A DNA stretch of 64,000 nt from Clostridium senegalense JC122 (GTDB lineage: Bacteria > Bacillota > Clostridia > Clostridiales > Clostridiaceae), in the NCBI RefSeq assembly GCF_000285575.1, contig NZ_HE611051.1:336974-400973 (forward strand), read 5' to 3'. A model generated the notes under the pieces. That model searched no databases. It was not told where the DNA came from and saw only the letters and a program-made list of their open reading frames with translations. Positions within the stretch are counted from its first letter, which is position 1. Every line of letters begins with the position of its first letter. Positions 1-8,973 of the stretch are shown piece by piece. The position numbers were made by a program, and so were the translations under genes.

Positions 1-694
1 TTTGATGCTATTAAGCATATTTCTCCATTTTTTAAATATATTAATTTTTCTTTAGTATCAATTTCTTTTATATAATTTTTATTTACTATGAATGACTTAT
101 GACATCTATAAAAATCTTCACTCAACTCTTTTTCCATATCTTTCAATTTTCCATAAAACTCTATTTGTCTTTTTATTCCATGTAGAATTATTTTATGCAT
201 ATTATGTGATGTTTCAAAAAATAATATTTCATTATAATCTACATTTATAATTTTGTCATAAACTTTTATACTTATACTTTTTTACTTTTTCTTTATTTAA
301 TTTCCTCTTAGCTTTTAAAATACATTCTTCCACTCTTTTTTCTAATGTATTTATATCCCCTTTATATATATAATCCATAGCTTCTACTTTATATAAAAAA
401 GTAAGATAACTCATCTCTAAATGTGCTGTTATAAATATTACTACTCCGCTAGAATCATATTCTCTTATTTTAGAGGCAAGTTCAATTCCATTAATATCCT
501 TATTTAAATCAACATCTAAAAAATAAACGCCTACAGTTTCGCTATTCTTTAAATATTTGATTATATCATTTGGATTATCTGTAGAAATTTTAACATCCAA
601 ATTTATATTTTTTCTTTTGCTATTTTTTTATTATTCTATTAAATTTTTGTCTCTGACTTTTATCATCTTCACAAAGAAAAATATTTATAACTAT
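1..694 (-). pseudogene. AgrA-like LytTR response regulator, frameshifted, 3' end outside window
   Basis: Reading the minus strand, three consecutive frame segments make one AgrA-type regulator. The first is a receiver start (NIFLCEDDKSQRQKF) beginning about 15 nt after the kinase stop. The second is the rest of the receiver at 256-600, with FLDVDL around the phospho-acceptor Asp, an FITAH motif and a conserved Lys region. The third is a LytTR DNA-binding domain from about 255 down to the window edge (motifs FFETSHNMHKI and FYRCHKSFIVN). The frame is lost twice, at a T7 run (623-629) and a T4 run (264-267) on the plus strand; each fits one extra A in the coding strand. No ATG, GTG or TTG starts the first segment; ATA after GGAGGG is the only placed candidate. 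It lies directly downstream of the AgrC-like kinase, so the pair would be a peptide-pheromone-type two-component system. Either a pseudogene or a basecalling casualty. Confidence 0.75.
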
Positions 695-2061
695 CCCTCC
701 ATTGAATAAATTTCTAATGTCTGTATAAATTCCCCATTATTTAATTGAATATCAAATATTACATTTTCATATTTATCTAACACTTCTCTTAAATTACTAA
801 GACCTAGGCCTCTATTCTCACCTTTTGTTGAAAAGCCTCTTAAGAATAATTTACTTATAGGTGGTAAAGCCTCTTTATAGTTATTTATTACTATTATCAA
901 AATAGATTTTTTCTTTTTTATAATCCCTAATTTTAAAAATGGTTTTTCACATTGCAAAGAAGCTTCTATAGAATTATCTAATATAATTCCTACTACCCTA
1001 CATAAATCTAAAATATTCATTTTCACCTCTTTTATAGGATCAAATATATCTATATTTAAATTTATTCCTTTTTCCTTTGCAACTATCATTTTAGATGACA
1101 CTATACCTTTTAGTTCTAAAATCTCAATATTTTTTAAAACACATAGTTTAAAATTATTTGAATTCATTTCCTCACTTAAAGGTGCAATATTTTCATTAAA
1201 AAATTTTTTTAGTCCTACCATATCACCCTCATCTATATATCCGGCCATAGATGAAATAATATTTATATAATCATGTCTGAACTTTCTTACCCCTGCATAT
1301 ACTGATTCTAAATTAGATGTGTATTCTCTTAAATTTTTTAAATGTATTTTATCATTTTCAAATTGAATTTCTTTTCTTACAGTGATAAGAACTGAATAAA
1401 TAATAAGTATTAATGTTATAAAATATATTAAAAATAGTGCTCCATTAAATTTAACTAATTTATTTGATATAGCAAAACTTTCGTTTAATATTATGTTTAC
1501 ATAATATATTAATAATGTTAATGATAATATTATTAACACCAAAACAGAAGTTTTAAATTTAAAGTAAAAATCTATCATAGATAAATTTTTTCTAAATAAT
1601 TTTCCAACAAAATAACTTATAAAATAAACAGCTACATAGACCATAATCCAATCCACTAAAAGCTTAGTATATGTAATTTCAATATTTAAAGCTAAATCAA
1701 CATTAAAAAAACCTATTTTTATCCAATCAACAATATAATCTCCTATAACAAAAGTTATTGTTGAGAAGATTACGGTCATAGTACCTAGTAAAAGTTTTTT
1801 ATTTTTTATATAGTATACTATTATCAAAATTATATTAATAATAATTACTGGCAAGCAATCGCTTACATATGTAGGTAAATATTCTTCAAAATAAGTAACT
1901 GTTATTGTTATTATATCTATTACTGCTAATATTAAAATAGTCTGTTTTATATTGAACTTTATATTTGATATGTTTATAAAACTTCTATAAATAATCGTAG
2001 ACAAAAGTATTATATATAGTATTAACATTTTAACCACTGCCTTATATTTATTTATTAACAA
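691..2061 (-). CDS. AgrC-like sensor histidine kinase (GHKL type)
   Basis: The 456-aa protein has about six hydrophobic membrane segments in residues 10-230, a short linker, then a cytoplasmic kinase part. The H-box FRHDYIN has its His near residue 263. The N-box is NSIEAS, and a G-box GLGLSNLREVL lies near the C terminus, as in the HPK10/AgrC group that senses autoinducing peptides. The gene ends just before the LytTR regulator, so both would be co-transcribed. No agrB (peptide protease) or agrD (pheromone precursor) is visible in the window, so the ligand is unknown. The Walker-like ATP lid is compact, as usual in GHKL_5 proteins. The kinase itself is intact although its partner regulator is broken. 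Confidence 0.85.
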   Translation of the reverse strand: MLINKYKAVVKMLILYIILLSTIIYRSFINISNIKFNIKQTILILAVIDIITITVTYFEEYLPTYVSDCLPVIIINIILIIVYYIKNKKLLLGTMTVIFSTITFVIGDYIVDWIKIGFFNVDLALNIEITYTKLLVDWIMVYVAVYFISYFVGKLFRKNLSMIDFYFKFKTSVLVLIILSLTLLIYYVNIILNESFAISNKLVKFNGALFLIYFITLILIIYSVLITVRKEIQFENDKIHLKNLREYTSNLESVYAGVRKFRHDYINIISSMAGYIDEGDMVGLKKFFNENIAPLSEEMNSNNFKLCVLKNIEILELKGIVSSKMIVAKEKGINLNIDIFDPIKEVKMNILDLCRVVGIILDNSIEASLQCEKPFLKLGIIKKKKSILIIVINNYKEALPPISKLFLRGFSTKGENRGLGLSNLREVLDKYENVIFDIQLNNGEFIQTLEIYSMEG

Positions 2062-2255
2062 TATTATATATAAGTTAATTAATACCTTATTTTAATATAA
2101 CATAAATTATAAATTATTTACATATCCATTTATTACTCATTGTAAATATTTAAATAAATTTATAATTTTACCTAAATATTTTATTTTTTTCTTTAATTTT
2201 AATTTATTTTTTTAATTTACTTAACTTTATATATTTTAAAATAAGATTATTTTCC

Positions 2256-2294
2256 ACAAAAAAGCAGCTTAAAACTTAATTTCAAACTGCTTTT
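2256..2294 (-). terminator. Intrinsic terminator after the dehydrogenase gene
   Basis: An 8-bp inverted repeat AAAAGCAG/CTGCTTTT (2260-2267 and 2287-2294) is followed on the minus strand by a run of T. It sits about 30 nt beyond the stop codon of the 2322-3368 gene. Confidence 0.8.
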
Positions 2295-2321
2295 CACTAA
2301 AAAATATACTTATATTTCTAT

Positions 2322-3368
2322 TTATTTTTTAATAAAATCCCTATAATCTCCCATTATGGCTCTTGGCACTGGTAAGTCTATCATTGTTTTTAACCCTGGA
2401 TCCGCATTTATAACATGAGGTATCATATTCACACACATAGCTATAGTTCCAAGACCTCCATCAACCTCTGGCTTAATTGACATACTAACCTCTGGAGTTC
2501 CTTTTATTGTTATATAATCTCCTGTATATGTTCCTTCCATTTCAGGTTCAATTTGTTGAGGATGTATCATATCTATTTTCACTTCTCCATCAACATAACC
2601 TTGTCCTACCATATTTACACCTGCCACATCCCCAGCTGCTGCAAATCCATATGGTGCTTTTCTATCTACTTTAGTTATAATAGGACTCATTTGTTGTTCA
2701 AATTTATCAACTTTAAAACCAATAGCATCCCCAATCATTCTTACTGATTCTGCAAATCCAACATGTCCTGCTAATTTGCCACTTTCAATCCCTTTATTAA
2801 AATCTTCAACTGATAAACCTACTCCTTGTTCTTCCATAACTGCTGGTCCAAATGGAGATAAACTATTTACTCTTTTAGCTTCTATATGTTCAACATCTGT
2901 CATACATCCTGTTAAGCATACAACTAATAAATCCATTATCAACCCTGGGTTAATACCTGTTCCTAAAATTGATACACCATTTTCCTTAGCTATTTTATCC
3001 AATTCTTTTGAAATCTCTGTATTTTGTGCCTGTGGATAAGACATTTCTTCTGCTGTAGATATTACATTTACTTTTTTTTCTAAGGCAAACTTTAATTTTG
3101 GAAAAGCATTTTTAGTAAAAGAATCTGTAGCACATATACAAACATCACAACTTTTTTCAGTCAAAACATCTTCGATATTAGCTTGCACTACTACATCTTT
3201 TCTATTGCCCTTTTCAATATTTAATATATCAAATATACTCCTGCCCGCTCTTTCTGGATGCATATCACAAACTCCTATTATTTCTACACCCTTTCTTCCT
3301 AATAAAACTTTAGCCATACCACTACCCATAGCTCCAAATCCCCAAAGTGCTACTTTTACATTTTCCAT
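2322..3368 (-). CDS. ord: 2,4-diaminopentanoate dehydrogenase
   Basis: The protein catalyses NAD(P)-dependent oxidative deamination of 2,4-diaminopentanoate to 2-amino-4-oxopentanoate in oxidative ornithine fermentation. The N terminus has a Rossmann motif (VALWGFGAMGSGMAKVLL), followed by the dihydrodipicolinate-reductase-like fold and the family segment GTGINPGLIMDLL. I chose the ATG at 3366-3368, giving 348 aa, because GGGGGT lies 8 nt upstream; the ATG 15 bp further upstream has no good ribosome site. Genes normally beside ord in clostridia (ortA/ortB thiolase, oraS/oraE aminomutase) are absent here, so it stands alone with its own terminator. The family call rests on overall similarity that I recognise. 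A different amino-acid dehydrogenase of the same fold is less likely. Confidence 0.85.
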   Translation of the reverse strand: MENVKVALWGFGAMGSGMAKVLLGRKGVEIIGVCDMHPERAGRSIFDILNIEKGNRKDVVVQANIEDVLTEKSCDVCICATDSFTKNAFPKLKFALEKKVNVISTAEEMSYPQAQNTEISKELDKIAKENGVSILGTGINPGLIMDLLVVCLTGCMTDVEHIEAKRVNSLSPFGPAVMEEQGVGLSVEDFNKGIESGKLAGHVGFAESVRMIGDAIGFKVDKFEQQMSPIITKVDRKAPYGFAAAGDVAGVNMVGQGYVDGEVKIDMIHPQQIEPEMEGTYTGDYITIKGTPEVSMSIKPEVDGGLGTIAMCVNMIPHVINADPGLKTMIDLPVPRAIMGDYRDFIKK

Positions 3369-3383
3369 ATAACTTACCCCCAT

Positions 3384-3916
3384 TTTATTTCTTATATTTT
3401 GAAGAAATCTTAACTTAAAATTACTTTATAAGCCTTTTAAAATTTAAATCAAATTAAAATTCCAAGCATGTCCTATTTATTCATATAAATATTAGAATAT
3501 AAATCTTAAATTTATACAAATCTAAATAGCTTATATCATAATTATCATGCAAAATTCGTGCCAAGATTTTATTGAAATAACCTATCATATTATAATAATT
3601 ATTATAGTAGTTATTGATTTATACCATCATTTCTTAAATTTACTTTTCTAATCTGCAACTTATTTTGCTTAAACATACCTCTTTCATTACAGTTTTTTCT
3701 ATATATCATCTGAATTTTTAAAAATAGCAACTTTTTTTGCCTTCAAGTGCATATTTTTATGCTATTTTTAATTAATACATTCATGCATATCCACTATTAT
3801 GAAATTTAATAAAACTTTAACATTTTAATTTATCCTTTCTTAGTTTTAATTGAATATTTGTCTTTTAAAAATGGAAAACTATTCATATATGTTTTTTATT
3901 TTTAGGAGGAATTTAT
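3384..3916. other. Intergenic stretch, nothing recognised
   Basis: About 530 bp of AT-rich sequence separates the divergently oriented ord and DUF1461-like genes. I see only short AT palindromes and no convincing riboswitch, small gene or repeat. Promoters for both genes are presumably here but cannot be placed with confidence. Confidence 0.5.
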
Positions 3917-4559
3917 GTGAATTTTAAATATATATTTTTAAACTATTTTTTGGCATTTTGTATAAGTATATTTATAATAATATCAGCAGTATTCTCAGTA
4001 TGTATGTTTAAACCGTTATATTATTTTGATATAAACGCATTAAACTTACAATCCAGAATGCCTATATCTATATATGAAATCAAAAAAATTATAACTATGC
4101 AGTAGATTATATATTAGAAAAGACAGATGATAATTTTCTTTACCTTCTCTACCATCTTCTGAAAATGGTAAAACTCATTTTTATGAAGTTAGGATGATAT
4201 TTAAATCATTAAAAAGTTTATGGATTATTACTTTTGGAATTAGTATTTTATATGGAATATTTAAAATTATAAATAAAGATTATTTATTTTTTAAATATAG
4301 TGGAAATATACTAATTACATTCTCAGCATTAATAGTATTAGCATCCTTATTTAACTTTAATTATATTTTTACATTGTTCCATAAACTATTTTTTAATAAT
4401 GATTATTGGATTTTCAACTCGTCCTTAGACCCCATAATTTTATTGTTACCAGAAAAGTTTTTTTATCACTGTTCAGTTATTATATTATGTATAACCAGTT
4501 TATCTGGAATAATCTTTAAATCAATTTACCAAATTTTCAAAAAATCAAACTTGAAATAA
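3917..4559 (+). pseudogene. DUF1461/TIGR01906-like integral membrane protein, two frameshifts
   Basis: The gene starts with GTG 7 nt after AGGAGG. The first 60 codons give a membrane helix and the segment PLYYFDINALNLQSRMPIS. The last 120 codons (from 4194) give three or four more helices. Between them, two frame changes restore a continuous product that includes the loop SLPSLPSSENGKTHFYEVR. The shifts lie at an A7 run (4082-4088) and a T4 run (4135-4138); each fits one missing base. The join matches the layout I know for the DUF1461 family (about 210 aa, extracytoplasmic loop between helices 1 and 2, function unknown). As written it yields a 62-aa fragment. Real decay and sequencing error are both possible. 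Confidence 0.75.
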
Positions 4560-4619
4560 TAAGTATTTTATTATTTTCCATTGATGTACATATGAGTTTA
4601 TCAATTAAATTTTTAAAGT

Positions 4620-4648
4620 AAAGTCTGTAGTATAAATCTACAGACTTT
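4620..4648. terminator. Bidirectional terminator
   Basis: An 11-bp perfect stem AAAGTCTGTAG/CTACAGACTTT with a 7-nt loop and T-rich flanks on both sides lies between the converging DUF1461-like and amphipathic-repeat genes. Confidence 0.85.
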
Positions 4649-4653
4649 ATTTT

Positions 4654-5685
4654 TTATGCTAGAATAGAAGTCATTCTTATACTTTCAGTATTATCCTCAT
4701 ATCCTTTTTTAATTTCTTCATTTAATTCATTATATCCTTTAATTACTGTATCTTTTATATTGTTTTTAGCGCTATCTATACTATTGTATATGATTTTACT
4801 TGCATCTTTTACTTCTTTTGATACTGTTTTTGCTGTGTTAACTACCTCTTTACTAATTGATATAACAGACTTAGTGACTTTTTCAATATCAGACATAGAG
4901 TTTTCTATAGTATTTTTTATATTATTATAATCTTTTTGTACAACTTCATATCCCTTTGAAATTGTATTAGGAATTCTTTTTATAGGCTCTTTTATCGAAT
5001 CTATTCCACCCTTTATAGATGCACCACTTTCAAACACCTTACTTATTATCCCAATACTTGGATTATCAATTGTCGCTTTAACACTAGCAACTGTAACCCC
5101 TACTTTTGCTGCTACTTCCATAACATCTGCCCCTACAGAAACTGAGGTTTTTATTGTTGTATTAATTAAAGATGTAGCAGAATTTTTAATTTCTTCTGCT
5201 GCTTTTTTTAAATCGACGACTGTAGTTGTTACTTGTTTAACGGTACTAGCTACTCTTGAAGCTGTGTCTGTTATCTTATTCGAAACAGATTCTGAAACAT
5301 CTTTTAAAGTCTTTGCTACCACTTTAGCAGTATCCCCAATAGTTTTTGAAACAGCACTTACAGTTTTTACAACACTTTCACTTACTGACACTGCTGTTTT
5401 AACAAAAGTCTTCACATTACTAGTAACAACTGATAATCCATCAGATACTGATTTGAAAAATCCGGATATTGAACTTTTGGTTGCATTTTGTTCTTTATTT
5501 ACCGTGGATGAGTTACTACTTAAATTTACAATTGACTCTTTGTAGTTTTTCTCTAATTTTTTTACACTAGTAGCTTGTACATTTGAACTACATTTACTCC
5601 TCTCCACATCTTTACTATTTGTTTTGCAACCAGTTGTTTTGTTCATAATACTTGCATTTAAATTAACATTACTAGTTACTTTCAT
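4654..5685 (-). CDS. Amphipathic-helix repeat protein (phasin/perilipin-like in appearance)
   Basis: I do not recognise a named family. The 343-aa protein has an N-terminal Ser/Asn/Lys-rich part with two Cys (about residues 1-75). A long region (about 75-330) follows that is built almost only of Val, Ser, Thr, Lys, Ala and Ile in an approximate 11-residue pattern (for example VSAVSKTIGDTAKVVAKTL), with few aromatics and almost no Pro. Such patterns form long amphipathic helices that coat lipid or polymer surfaces, as in phasins, perilipins and LEA proteins. There is no signal peptide or true membrane helix. It lies 71 bp downstream of, and on the same strand as, a CBM48 glycogen-binding protein, with a terminator after it. 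A granule-surface protein is an inference; a stress or spore LEA-like role is the main alternative. Confidence 0.6.
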   Translation of the reverse strand: MKVTSNVNLNASIMNKTTGCKTNSKDVERSKCSSNVQATSVKKLEKNYKESIVNLSSNSSTVNKEQNATKSSISGFFKSVSDGLSVVTSNVKTFVKTAVSVSESVVKTVSAVSKTIGDTAKVVAKTLKDVSESVSNKITDTASRVASTVKQVTTTVVDLKKAAEEIKNSATSLINTTIKTSVSVGADVMEVAAKVGVTVASVKATIDNPSIGIISKVFESGASIKGGIDSIKEPIKRIPNTISKGYEVVQKDYNNIKNTIENSMSDIEKVTKSVISISKEVVNTAKTVSKEVKDASKIIYNSIDSAKNNIKDTVIKGYNELNEEIKKGYEDNTESIRMTSILA

Positions 5686-5756
5686 AACATTTTCACTTCC
5701 TTATCTTATTTTTTCTATATAAACTCTATATAAATAAAGAATATATTAGCAGTTTT

Positions 5757-6443
5757 TTAATATATCATTTGCCCATTTGCAGAGTAAGCTCCAGTTTCTA
5801 ATAAAGTAAATTCATCTTCTAAAATAAACTCACCATCTATAAAAAGTTTGATTTTCCAGGTTCCTAATTGATACTTTCTACTTTTATTATCTAAATCCAT
5901 CCAAAACCACAATGTTATAGCTTTCTTATTTTCTGGAGGATTAAATAAATTATTTTCTGTTATTTGGAAAAGTTCCCCAATAGGGTTATACCATACTGTA
6001 GTTACAGCATGTAATCCTGTAACATTTGTAAATTGAAACCTTGTTACAACTTTCTTATCCAAAATAGTATTGAAAGTCTTTTTATTTACTAATATCTCAT
6101 CTTCACTTACAGTTGAACTTATATCGTATTTCTCTATATGTGTAGTATACTGAGTATTATTGTACATTCTTTCATTTTTATCATTAATAATGATAGTGGA
6201 CCAAAGCGATTCATTTTCATCTGGCAAATAAATATTAGCTATTGGATCATTAAGTTTTAATTCTTTATTGATAAGGAATTTGTATTTATACTCTCCTGGT
6301 TGTAATACACATTTTAAAACCCATATGTCATTTTCTTTTACCATTATTCCATCATTTGGATTGAAATTATTAAACTCACCTATAACTGATATTGTACTAA
6401 CAGGTAAATATTCATTTTCTTCATACTTAAAAATTACTTCCAT
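5757..6443 (-). CDS. CBM48 (AMPK-type glycogen-binding) domain protein
   Basis: The 228-aa protein begins with a CBM48/E-set domain (about residues 1-90). It shows the motif VIGEFNNFNP, a conserved Trp (DIWVLKCVL), the strand LQPGEYKYKFLIN and the closing NDPIANIYLPDENE, as in glycogen-branching enzymes and AMPK beta subunits. Residues 120-228 look like a second beta-sandwich (GTWKIKLFIDGEFILEDEF). No catalytic domain is attached, so the protein probably binds glycogen (granulose) or a related alpha-glucan without acting on it. It is the first gene of a two-gene unit with the amphipathic-repeat protein. Ribosome site AGGAGG lies 7 nt before the ATG. No glycogen synthase or branching gene is in the window. 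Confidence 0.8.
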   Translation of the reverse strand: MEVIFKYEENEYLPVSTISVIGEFNNFNPNDGIMVKENDIWVLKCVLQPGEYKYKFLINKELKLNDPIANIYLPDENESLWSTIIINDKNERMYNNTQYTTHIEKYDISSTVSEDEILVNKKTFNTILDKKVVTRFQFTNVTGLHAVTTVWYNPIGELFQITENNLFNPPENKKAITLWFWMDLDNKSRKYQLGTWKIKLFIDGEFILEDEFTLLETGAYSANGQMIY

Positions 6444-6641
6444 ATAAAATACCTCCTAACTGTTTATTAACTTTTAAAATAACCTTTATTTTAATTCCAT
6501 AAAATAAAATTTTTCTTATTACATCTATTTTCGTTAATTTATTGATAACATTTATCACTTCTTTTTCTACATAAAAATACACTACATAAAACTTATGCAG
6601 TGTACTTTTACTTAATTTTTTATTATATATTTAAATTTATT

Positions 6642-7829
6642 TTATCTAACTAATTTTTTAGTTAATGTACCTATTCCAACGCCCATCATTATTACACCTA
6701 TACAAGTTTCAATATTTGCCAAAAAGTATGCATCTGGGATTGGCTGTGCATTATTTACTCCAAGCCCAGCAAACATTCCAACACTTAAATTTAATGCTTC
6801 ATTAAAATCAAAAATAAATGTTGATAGTTTAAATCCATCATTTAAAAAGGCATATTTTATAATCTCACTATCAACTTCAATACCTACTATTAAATAAGCT
6901 ATTGCAAAAATCAGCATTATTCCAATAGATGTATATATAGCATATAATGGTCTTTCACCAAAGCCACAACTTATCCAATTTATTAGAGCTCCAAGTCGTG
7001 GTAATGGTCTTAATGTCTTTGATTGTGTTTTTTTTGCTAAAAAATAATACTCACCAAAATTATTTTTCATTTCATTTTCCTTAAATTTATCTGCTAAGGT
7101 TTCATAAACCATATAAATGCCTTCATATTCATTTCTTGTACCTTTTTTTAATTCAATTTTATCAAAAAAAGTTTTTTCATCTATTTTACTCTTAAATTTA
7201 TCTTTAAAATCTAAATCTTCTATATAGGTTTTTGTAAGTTTAAAGCAAGATAAATCTACATCTTTAAATGTTATCTTACTTAGGTATGAATTAATTATGA
7301 TTACAGAACTCATATCGCTAAGTTCAAAGTTTGTATCTTTTATATTACAATTATCAAATATAGCATAGTTTAATAAACAATTATAAAACCTTGCATATAT
7401 ATCACATCCATTAAAAGTACAAGAAAAATTATCATTTTTATTCAATGATGGTAACTTATCCGTTTCTTCCTTTATAAATATACAGTTTTCAAAAATTACT
7501 CCTCCACCATTTAAACTACATTTATTAAAGTAACAGCCTATAAATTTACAGTCTTGAAACTTTATATTATGAAATTTGCATTTATCAAAGGTAGTACATA
7601 TAATATCTATACCATTAATTTGCTCAAATTCTTCTTCATTTTTTACTCTACCTTTTCCAAAAGTAGTTTCTTTAAAATCTTTAAAACTATATTTTTTATC
7701 CGGATTATAATTTACAGACATGTTTTTTGTATTTCTTATTTCATTAAACAACTTCTCATTATTATTATTTCTATTACTTAGCTGGTTTTTTAGTGCTAGC
7801 CTTTCCTCTTTAAAATTTATATAAGCCAT
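6642..7829 (-). CDS. Pentapeptide-repeat-like protein fused to an ion-channel-like membrane domain
   Basis: In the 395-aa protein, residues about 70-220 hold degenerate five-residue repeats with Cys/Phe/Leu/Ile at the centre (FDKCKFHNIKFQDCKFIGCY, later LLNYAIFDNCNIKDTNF), which fold as a right-handed beta helix. Residues about 285-395 carry two hydrophobic helices that flank a pore-like segment (EALNLSVGMFAGLGV) and end in IGVIMMGVGIGTLTKKLVR, resembling the second helix of two-TM potassium channels. The selectivity filter is not a clean TVGYG, so the ion is unknown. Similar pentapeptide-plus-channel proteins exist in other bacteria, with no function I can name. The gene stands alone. Confidence 0.65.
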   Translation of the reverse strand: MAYINFKEERLALKNQLSNRNNNNEKLFNEIRNTKNMSVNYNPDKKYSFKDFKETTFGKGRVKNEEEFEQINGIDIICTTFDKCKFHNIKFQDCKFIGCYFNKCSLNGGGVIFENCIFIKEETDKLPSLNKNDNFSCTFNGCDIYARFYNCLLNYAIFDNCNIKDTNFELSDMSSVIIINSYLSKITFKDVDLSCFKLTKTYIEDLDFKDKFKSKIDEKTFFDKIELKKGTRNEYEGIYMVYETLADKFKENEMKNNFGEYYFLAKKTQSKTLRPLPRLGALINWISCGFGERPLYAIYTSIGIMLIFAIAYLIVGIEVDSEIIKYAFLNDGFKLSTFIFDFNEALNLSVGMFAGLGVNNAQPIPDAYFLANIETCIGVIMMGVGIGTLTKKLVR

Positions 7830-7912
7830 TTAAACCCTCACTTTTAATTTTTTAATAAATAATTTTCATTATTTATATTCTTTCCAAATGGCCTTATTTT
7901 ATAAATTACAAT

Positions 7913-8299
7913 TTACTTTATCTTTTCTCCACAGTAAGGGCAATATTTAAAATTGTTTTCCACGACTTTACCACAATTTAAACAAATATTGTCATGTGAA
8001 CTAATTTCATTTACTCCTTCTACAGGTTTTAAATCCCAATAATTAAACTTAACATCTTTGTCTTTTTCAAAACATTTTCCTTTTTCAGTTGAAATTTCAT
8101 AAATAAAATTACATCCATTGCATACCACATAATACTTCTCATTCCACTTAAAAATCGGTATAAAGAAAAAATGGAAAAAACTAAATGTCTTTATAACCCT
8201 TCCTCCTAAACCAGTATCACAATTTCTGCAAGATATATCATTTAAATTACCTATTTCTTCTTCTTTTCTTTCTATTCCAAATACGCCTATAAAAAACAT
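7913..8299 (-). CDS. Zinc-ribbon protein of unknown function
   Basis: I chose the ATG at 8297-8299 because GGAGG lies 5 nt upstream; this gives 128 aa, 17 fewer than the longest frame. The protein begins MFFIGVFGIERKEEEI, has a first CxxC pair (CRNC), a hydrophobic stretch around FFHFFFIPIFKW, a second pair (CNGC), and ends with a separate rubredoxin-like ribbon CLNCG...CPYCGEKI. The first two pairs together probably make one zinc site and the C-terminal two pairs another. Families of this kind are common in clostridia without assigned roles. The hydrophobic patch is short for a membrane anchor. Confidence 0.7.
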   Translation of the reverse strand: MFFIGVFGIERKEEEIGNLNDISCRNCDTGLGGRVIKTFSFFHFFFIPIFKWNEKYYVVCNGCNFIYEISTEKGKCFEKDKDVKFNYWDLKPVEGVNEISSHDNICLNCGKVVENNFKYCPYCGEKIK

Positions 8300-8413
8300 A
8301 TGCTCCTCCATATTTAATTTGAAATTTTTACTTCCGCTTCTTTTATACAAAATCTTATACTTTAATATGTTATATGTAAAGATATACGCATGCTTATTTT
8401 CATACGAAAAACT

Positions 8414-8449
8414 TAAAGCTATGAATTATTTTATTAACTCATAGCTTTT
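8414..8449 (-). terminator. Probable terminator
   Basis: An 11-bp stem TAAAGCTATGA/TCATAGCTTTA with a 14-nt AT loop lies downstream of the small membrane gene at 8489; on the minus strand it is followed by AAGTTTTTCG. The T tract is modest. Confidence 0.5.
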
Positions 8450-8460
8450 ACATTTATAAT

Positions 8461-8480
8461 TACAGTCATTAACTATTTTA
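8461..8480 (+). repeat. REP-like repeat, partial copy
   Basis: TACAGTCATTAACTATTTTA matches the inner part of a dispersed motif (consensus GGTGACAGTCATTAAnTATTT) found in several intergenic places, with most copies beside the RAYT-like gene at 45821. The leading GGTG is missing here. Confidence 0.6.
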
Positions 8481-8488
8481 AATTATAT

Positions 8489-8716
8489 TTATTTTTTAAA
8501 TCTTAGAACTTGAATACCTGTAAAAATTCCATATATAATAAAAATTACTGAAATTAATCTTATACTAACACCTAAATTACCGTCCTCATTAATAACAAGC
8601 AATATTAATGCAATACTAATTAACAACACAAATATAGATAAAAACATTAATTTATGTATATATCCACAATTTAAAATTTTAGCTATAAAAATAATAATCG
8701 CAATACATATTAACAT
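8489..8716 (-). CDS. Small hydrophobic membrane protein
   Basis: This 75-aa protein has three predicted membrane segments (residues about 1-12, 20-42 and 52-70) separated by short polar loops (KILNCGYIHK and INEDGNLGVSIR). I recognise no family. The ribosome site before the ATG is weak, so the exact start is uncertain. REP-like repeats flank it on both sides. It could be a small permease-associated or stress membrane peptide; nothing in the context settles this. Confidence 0.5.
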   Translation of the reverse strand: MLICIAIIIFIAKILNCGYIHKLMFLSIFVLLISIALILLVINEDGNLGVSIRLISVIFIIYGIFTGIQVLRFKK

Positions 8717-8875
8717 TATTCCTATTCCTAAATTACCTCTTACTCTGTTCCTTTGATATCTATTTTAATATAACATAATTTTATTATTCTAATGAAACAA
8801 GACTAATTTATCTCTTCTTTTAAATATCATATATTGATATACTATATTTTTAAACATTAAATATACACTTTTATG

Positions 8876-8900
8876 TATGGTGACAGTCATTAACTATTTA
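8876..8900 (+). repeat. REP-like repeat, full copy
   Basis: The sequence starts TATGGTGACAGTCATTAACT and continues into TATTTA, a full match to the dispersed motif. It lies between the small membrane gene and the 3' end of brnQ. The same wording recurs at 11503. Confidence 0.65.
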
Positions 8901-8973
8901 AAATCATATAACAATGCAACTCATCATAATATTTCTATTTAAAATATCTTCTTTTATTAGTCCTATTTATATT

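Noticed and set aside
3917-4559. Two separate small membrane protein genes
   Set aside because: The intervening 88 bp encode the expected loop in shifted frames and only the first part has a ribosome site, so one broken gene is the better reading.
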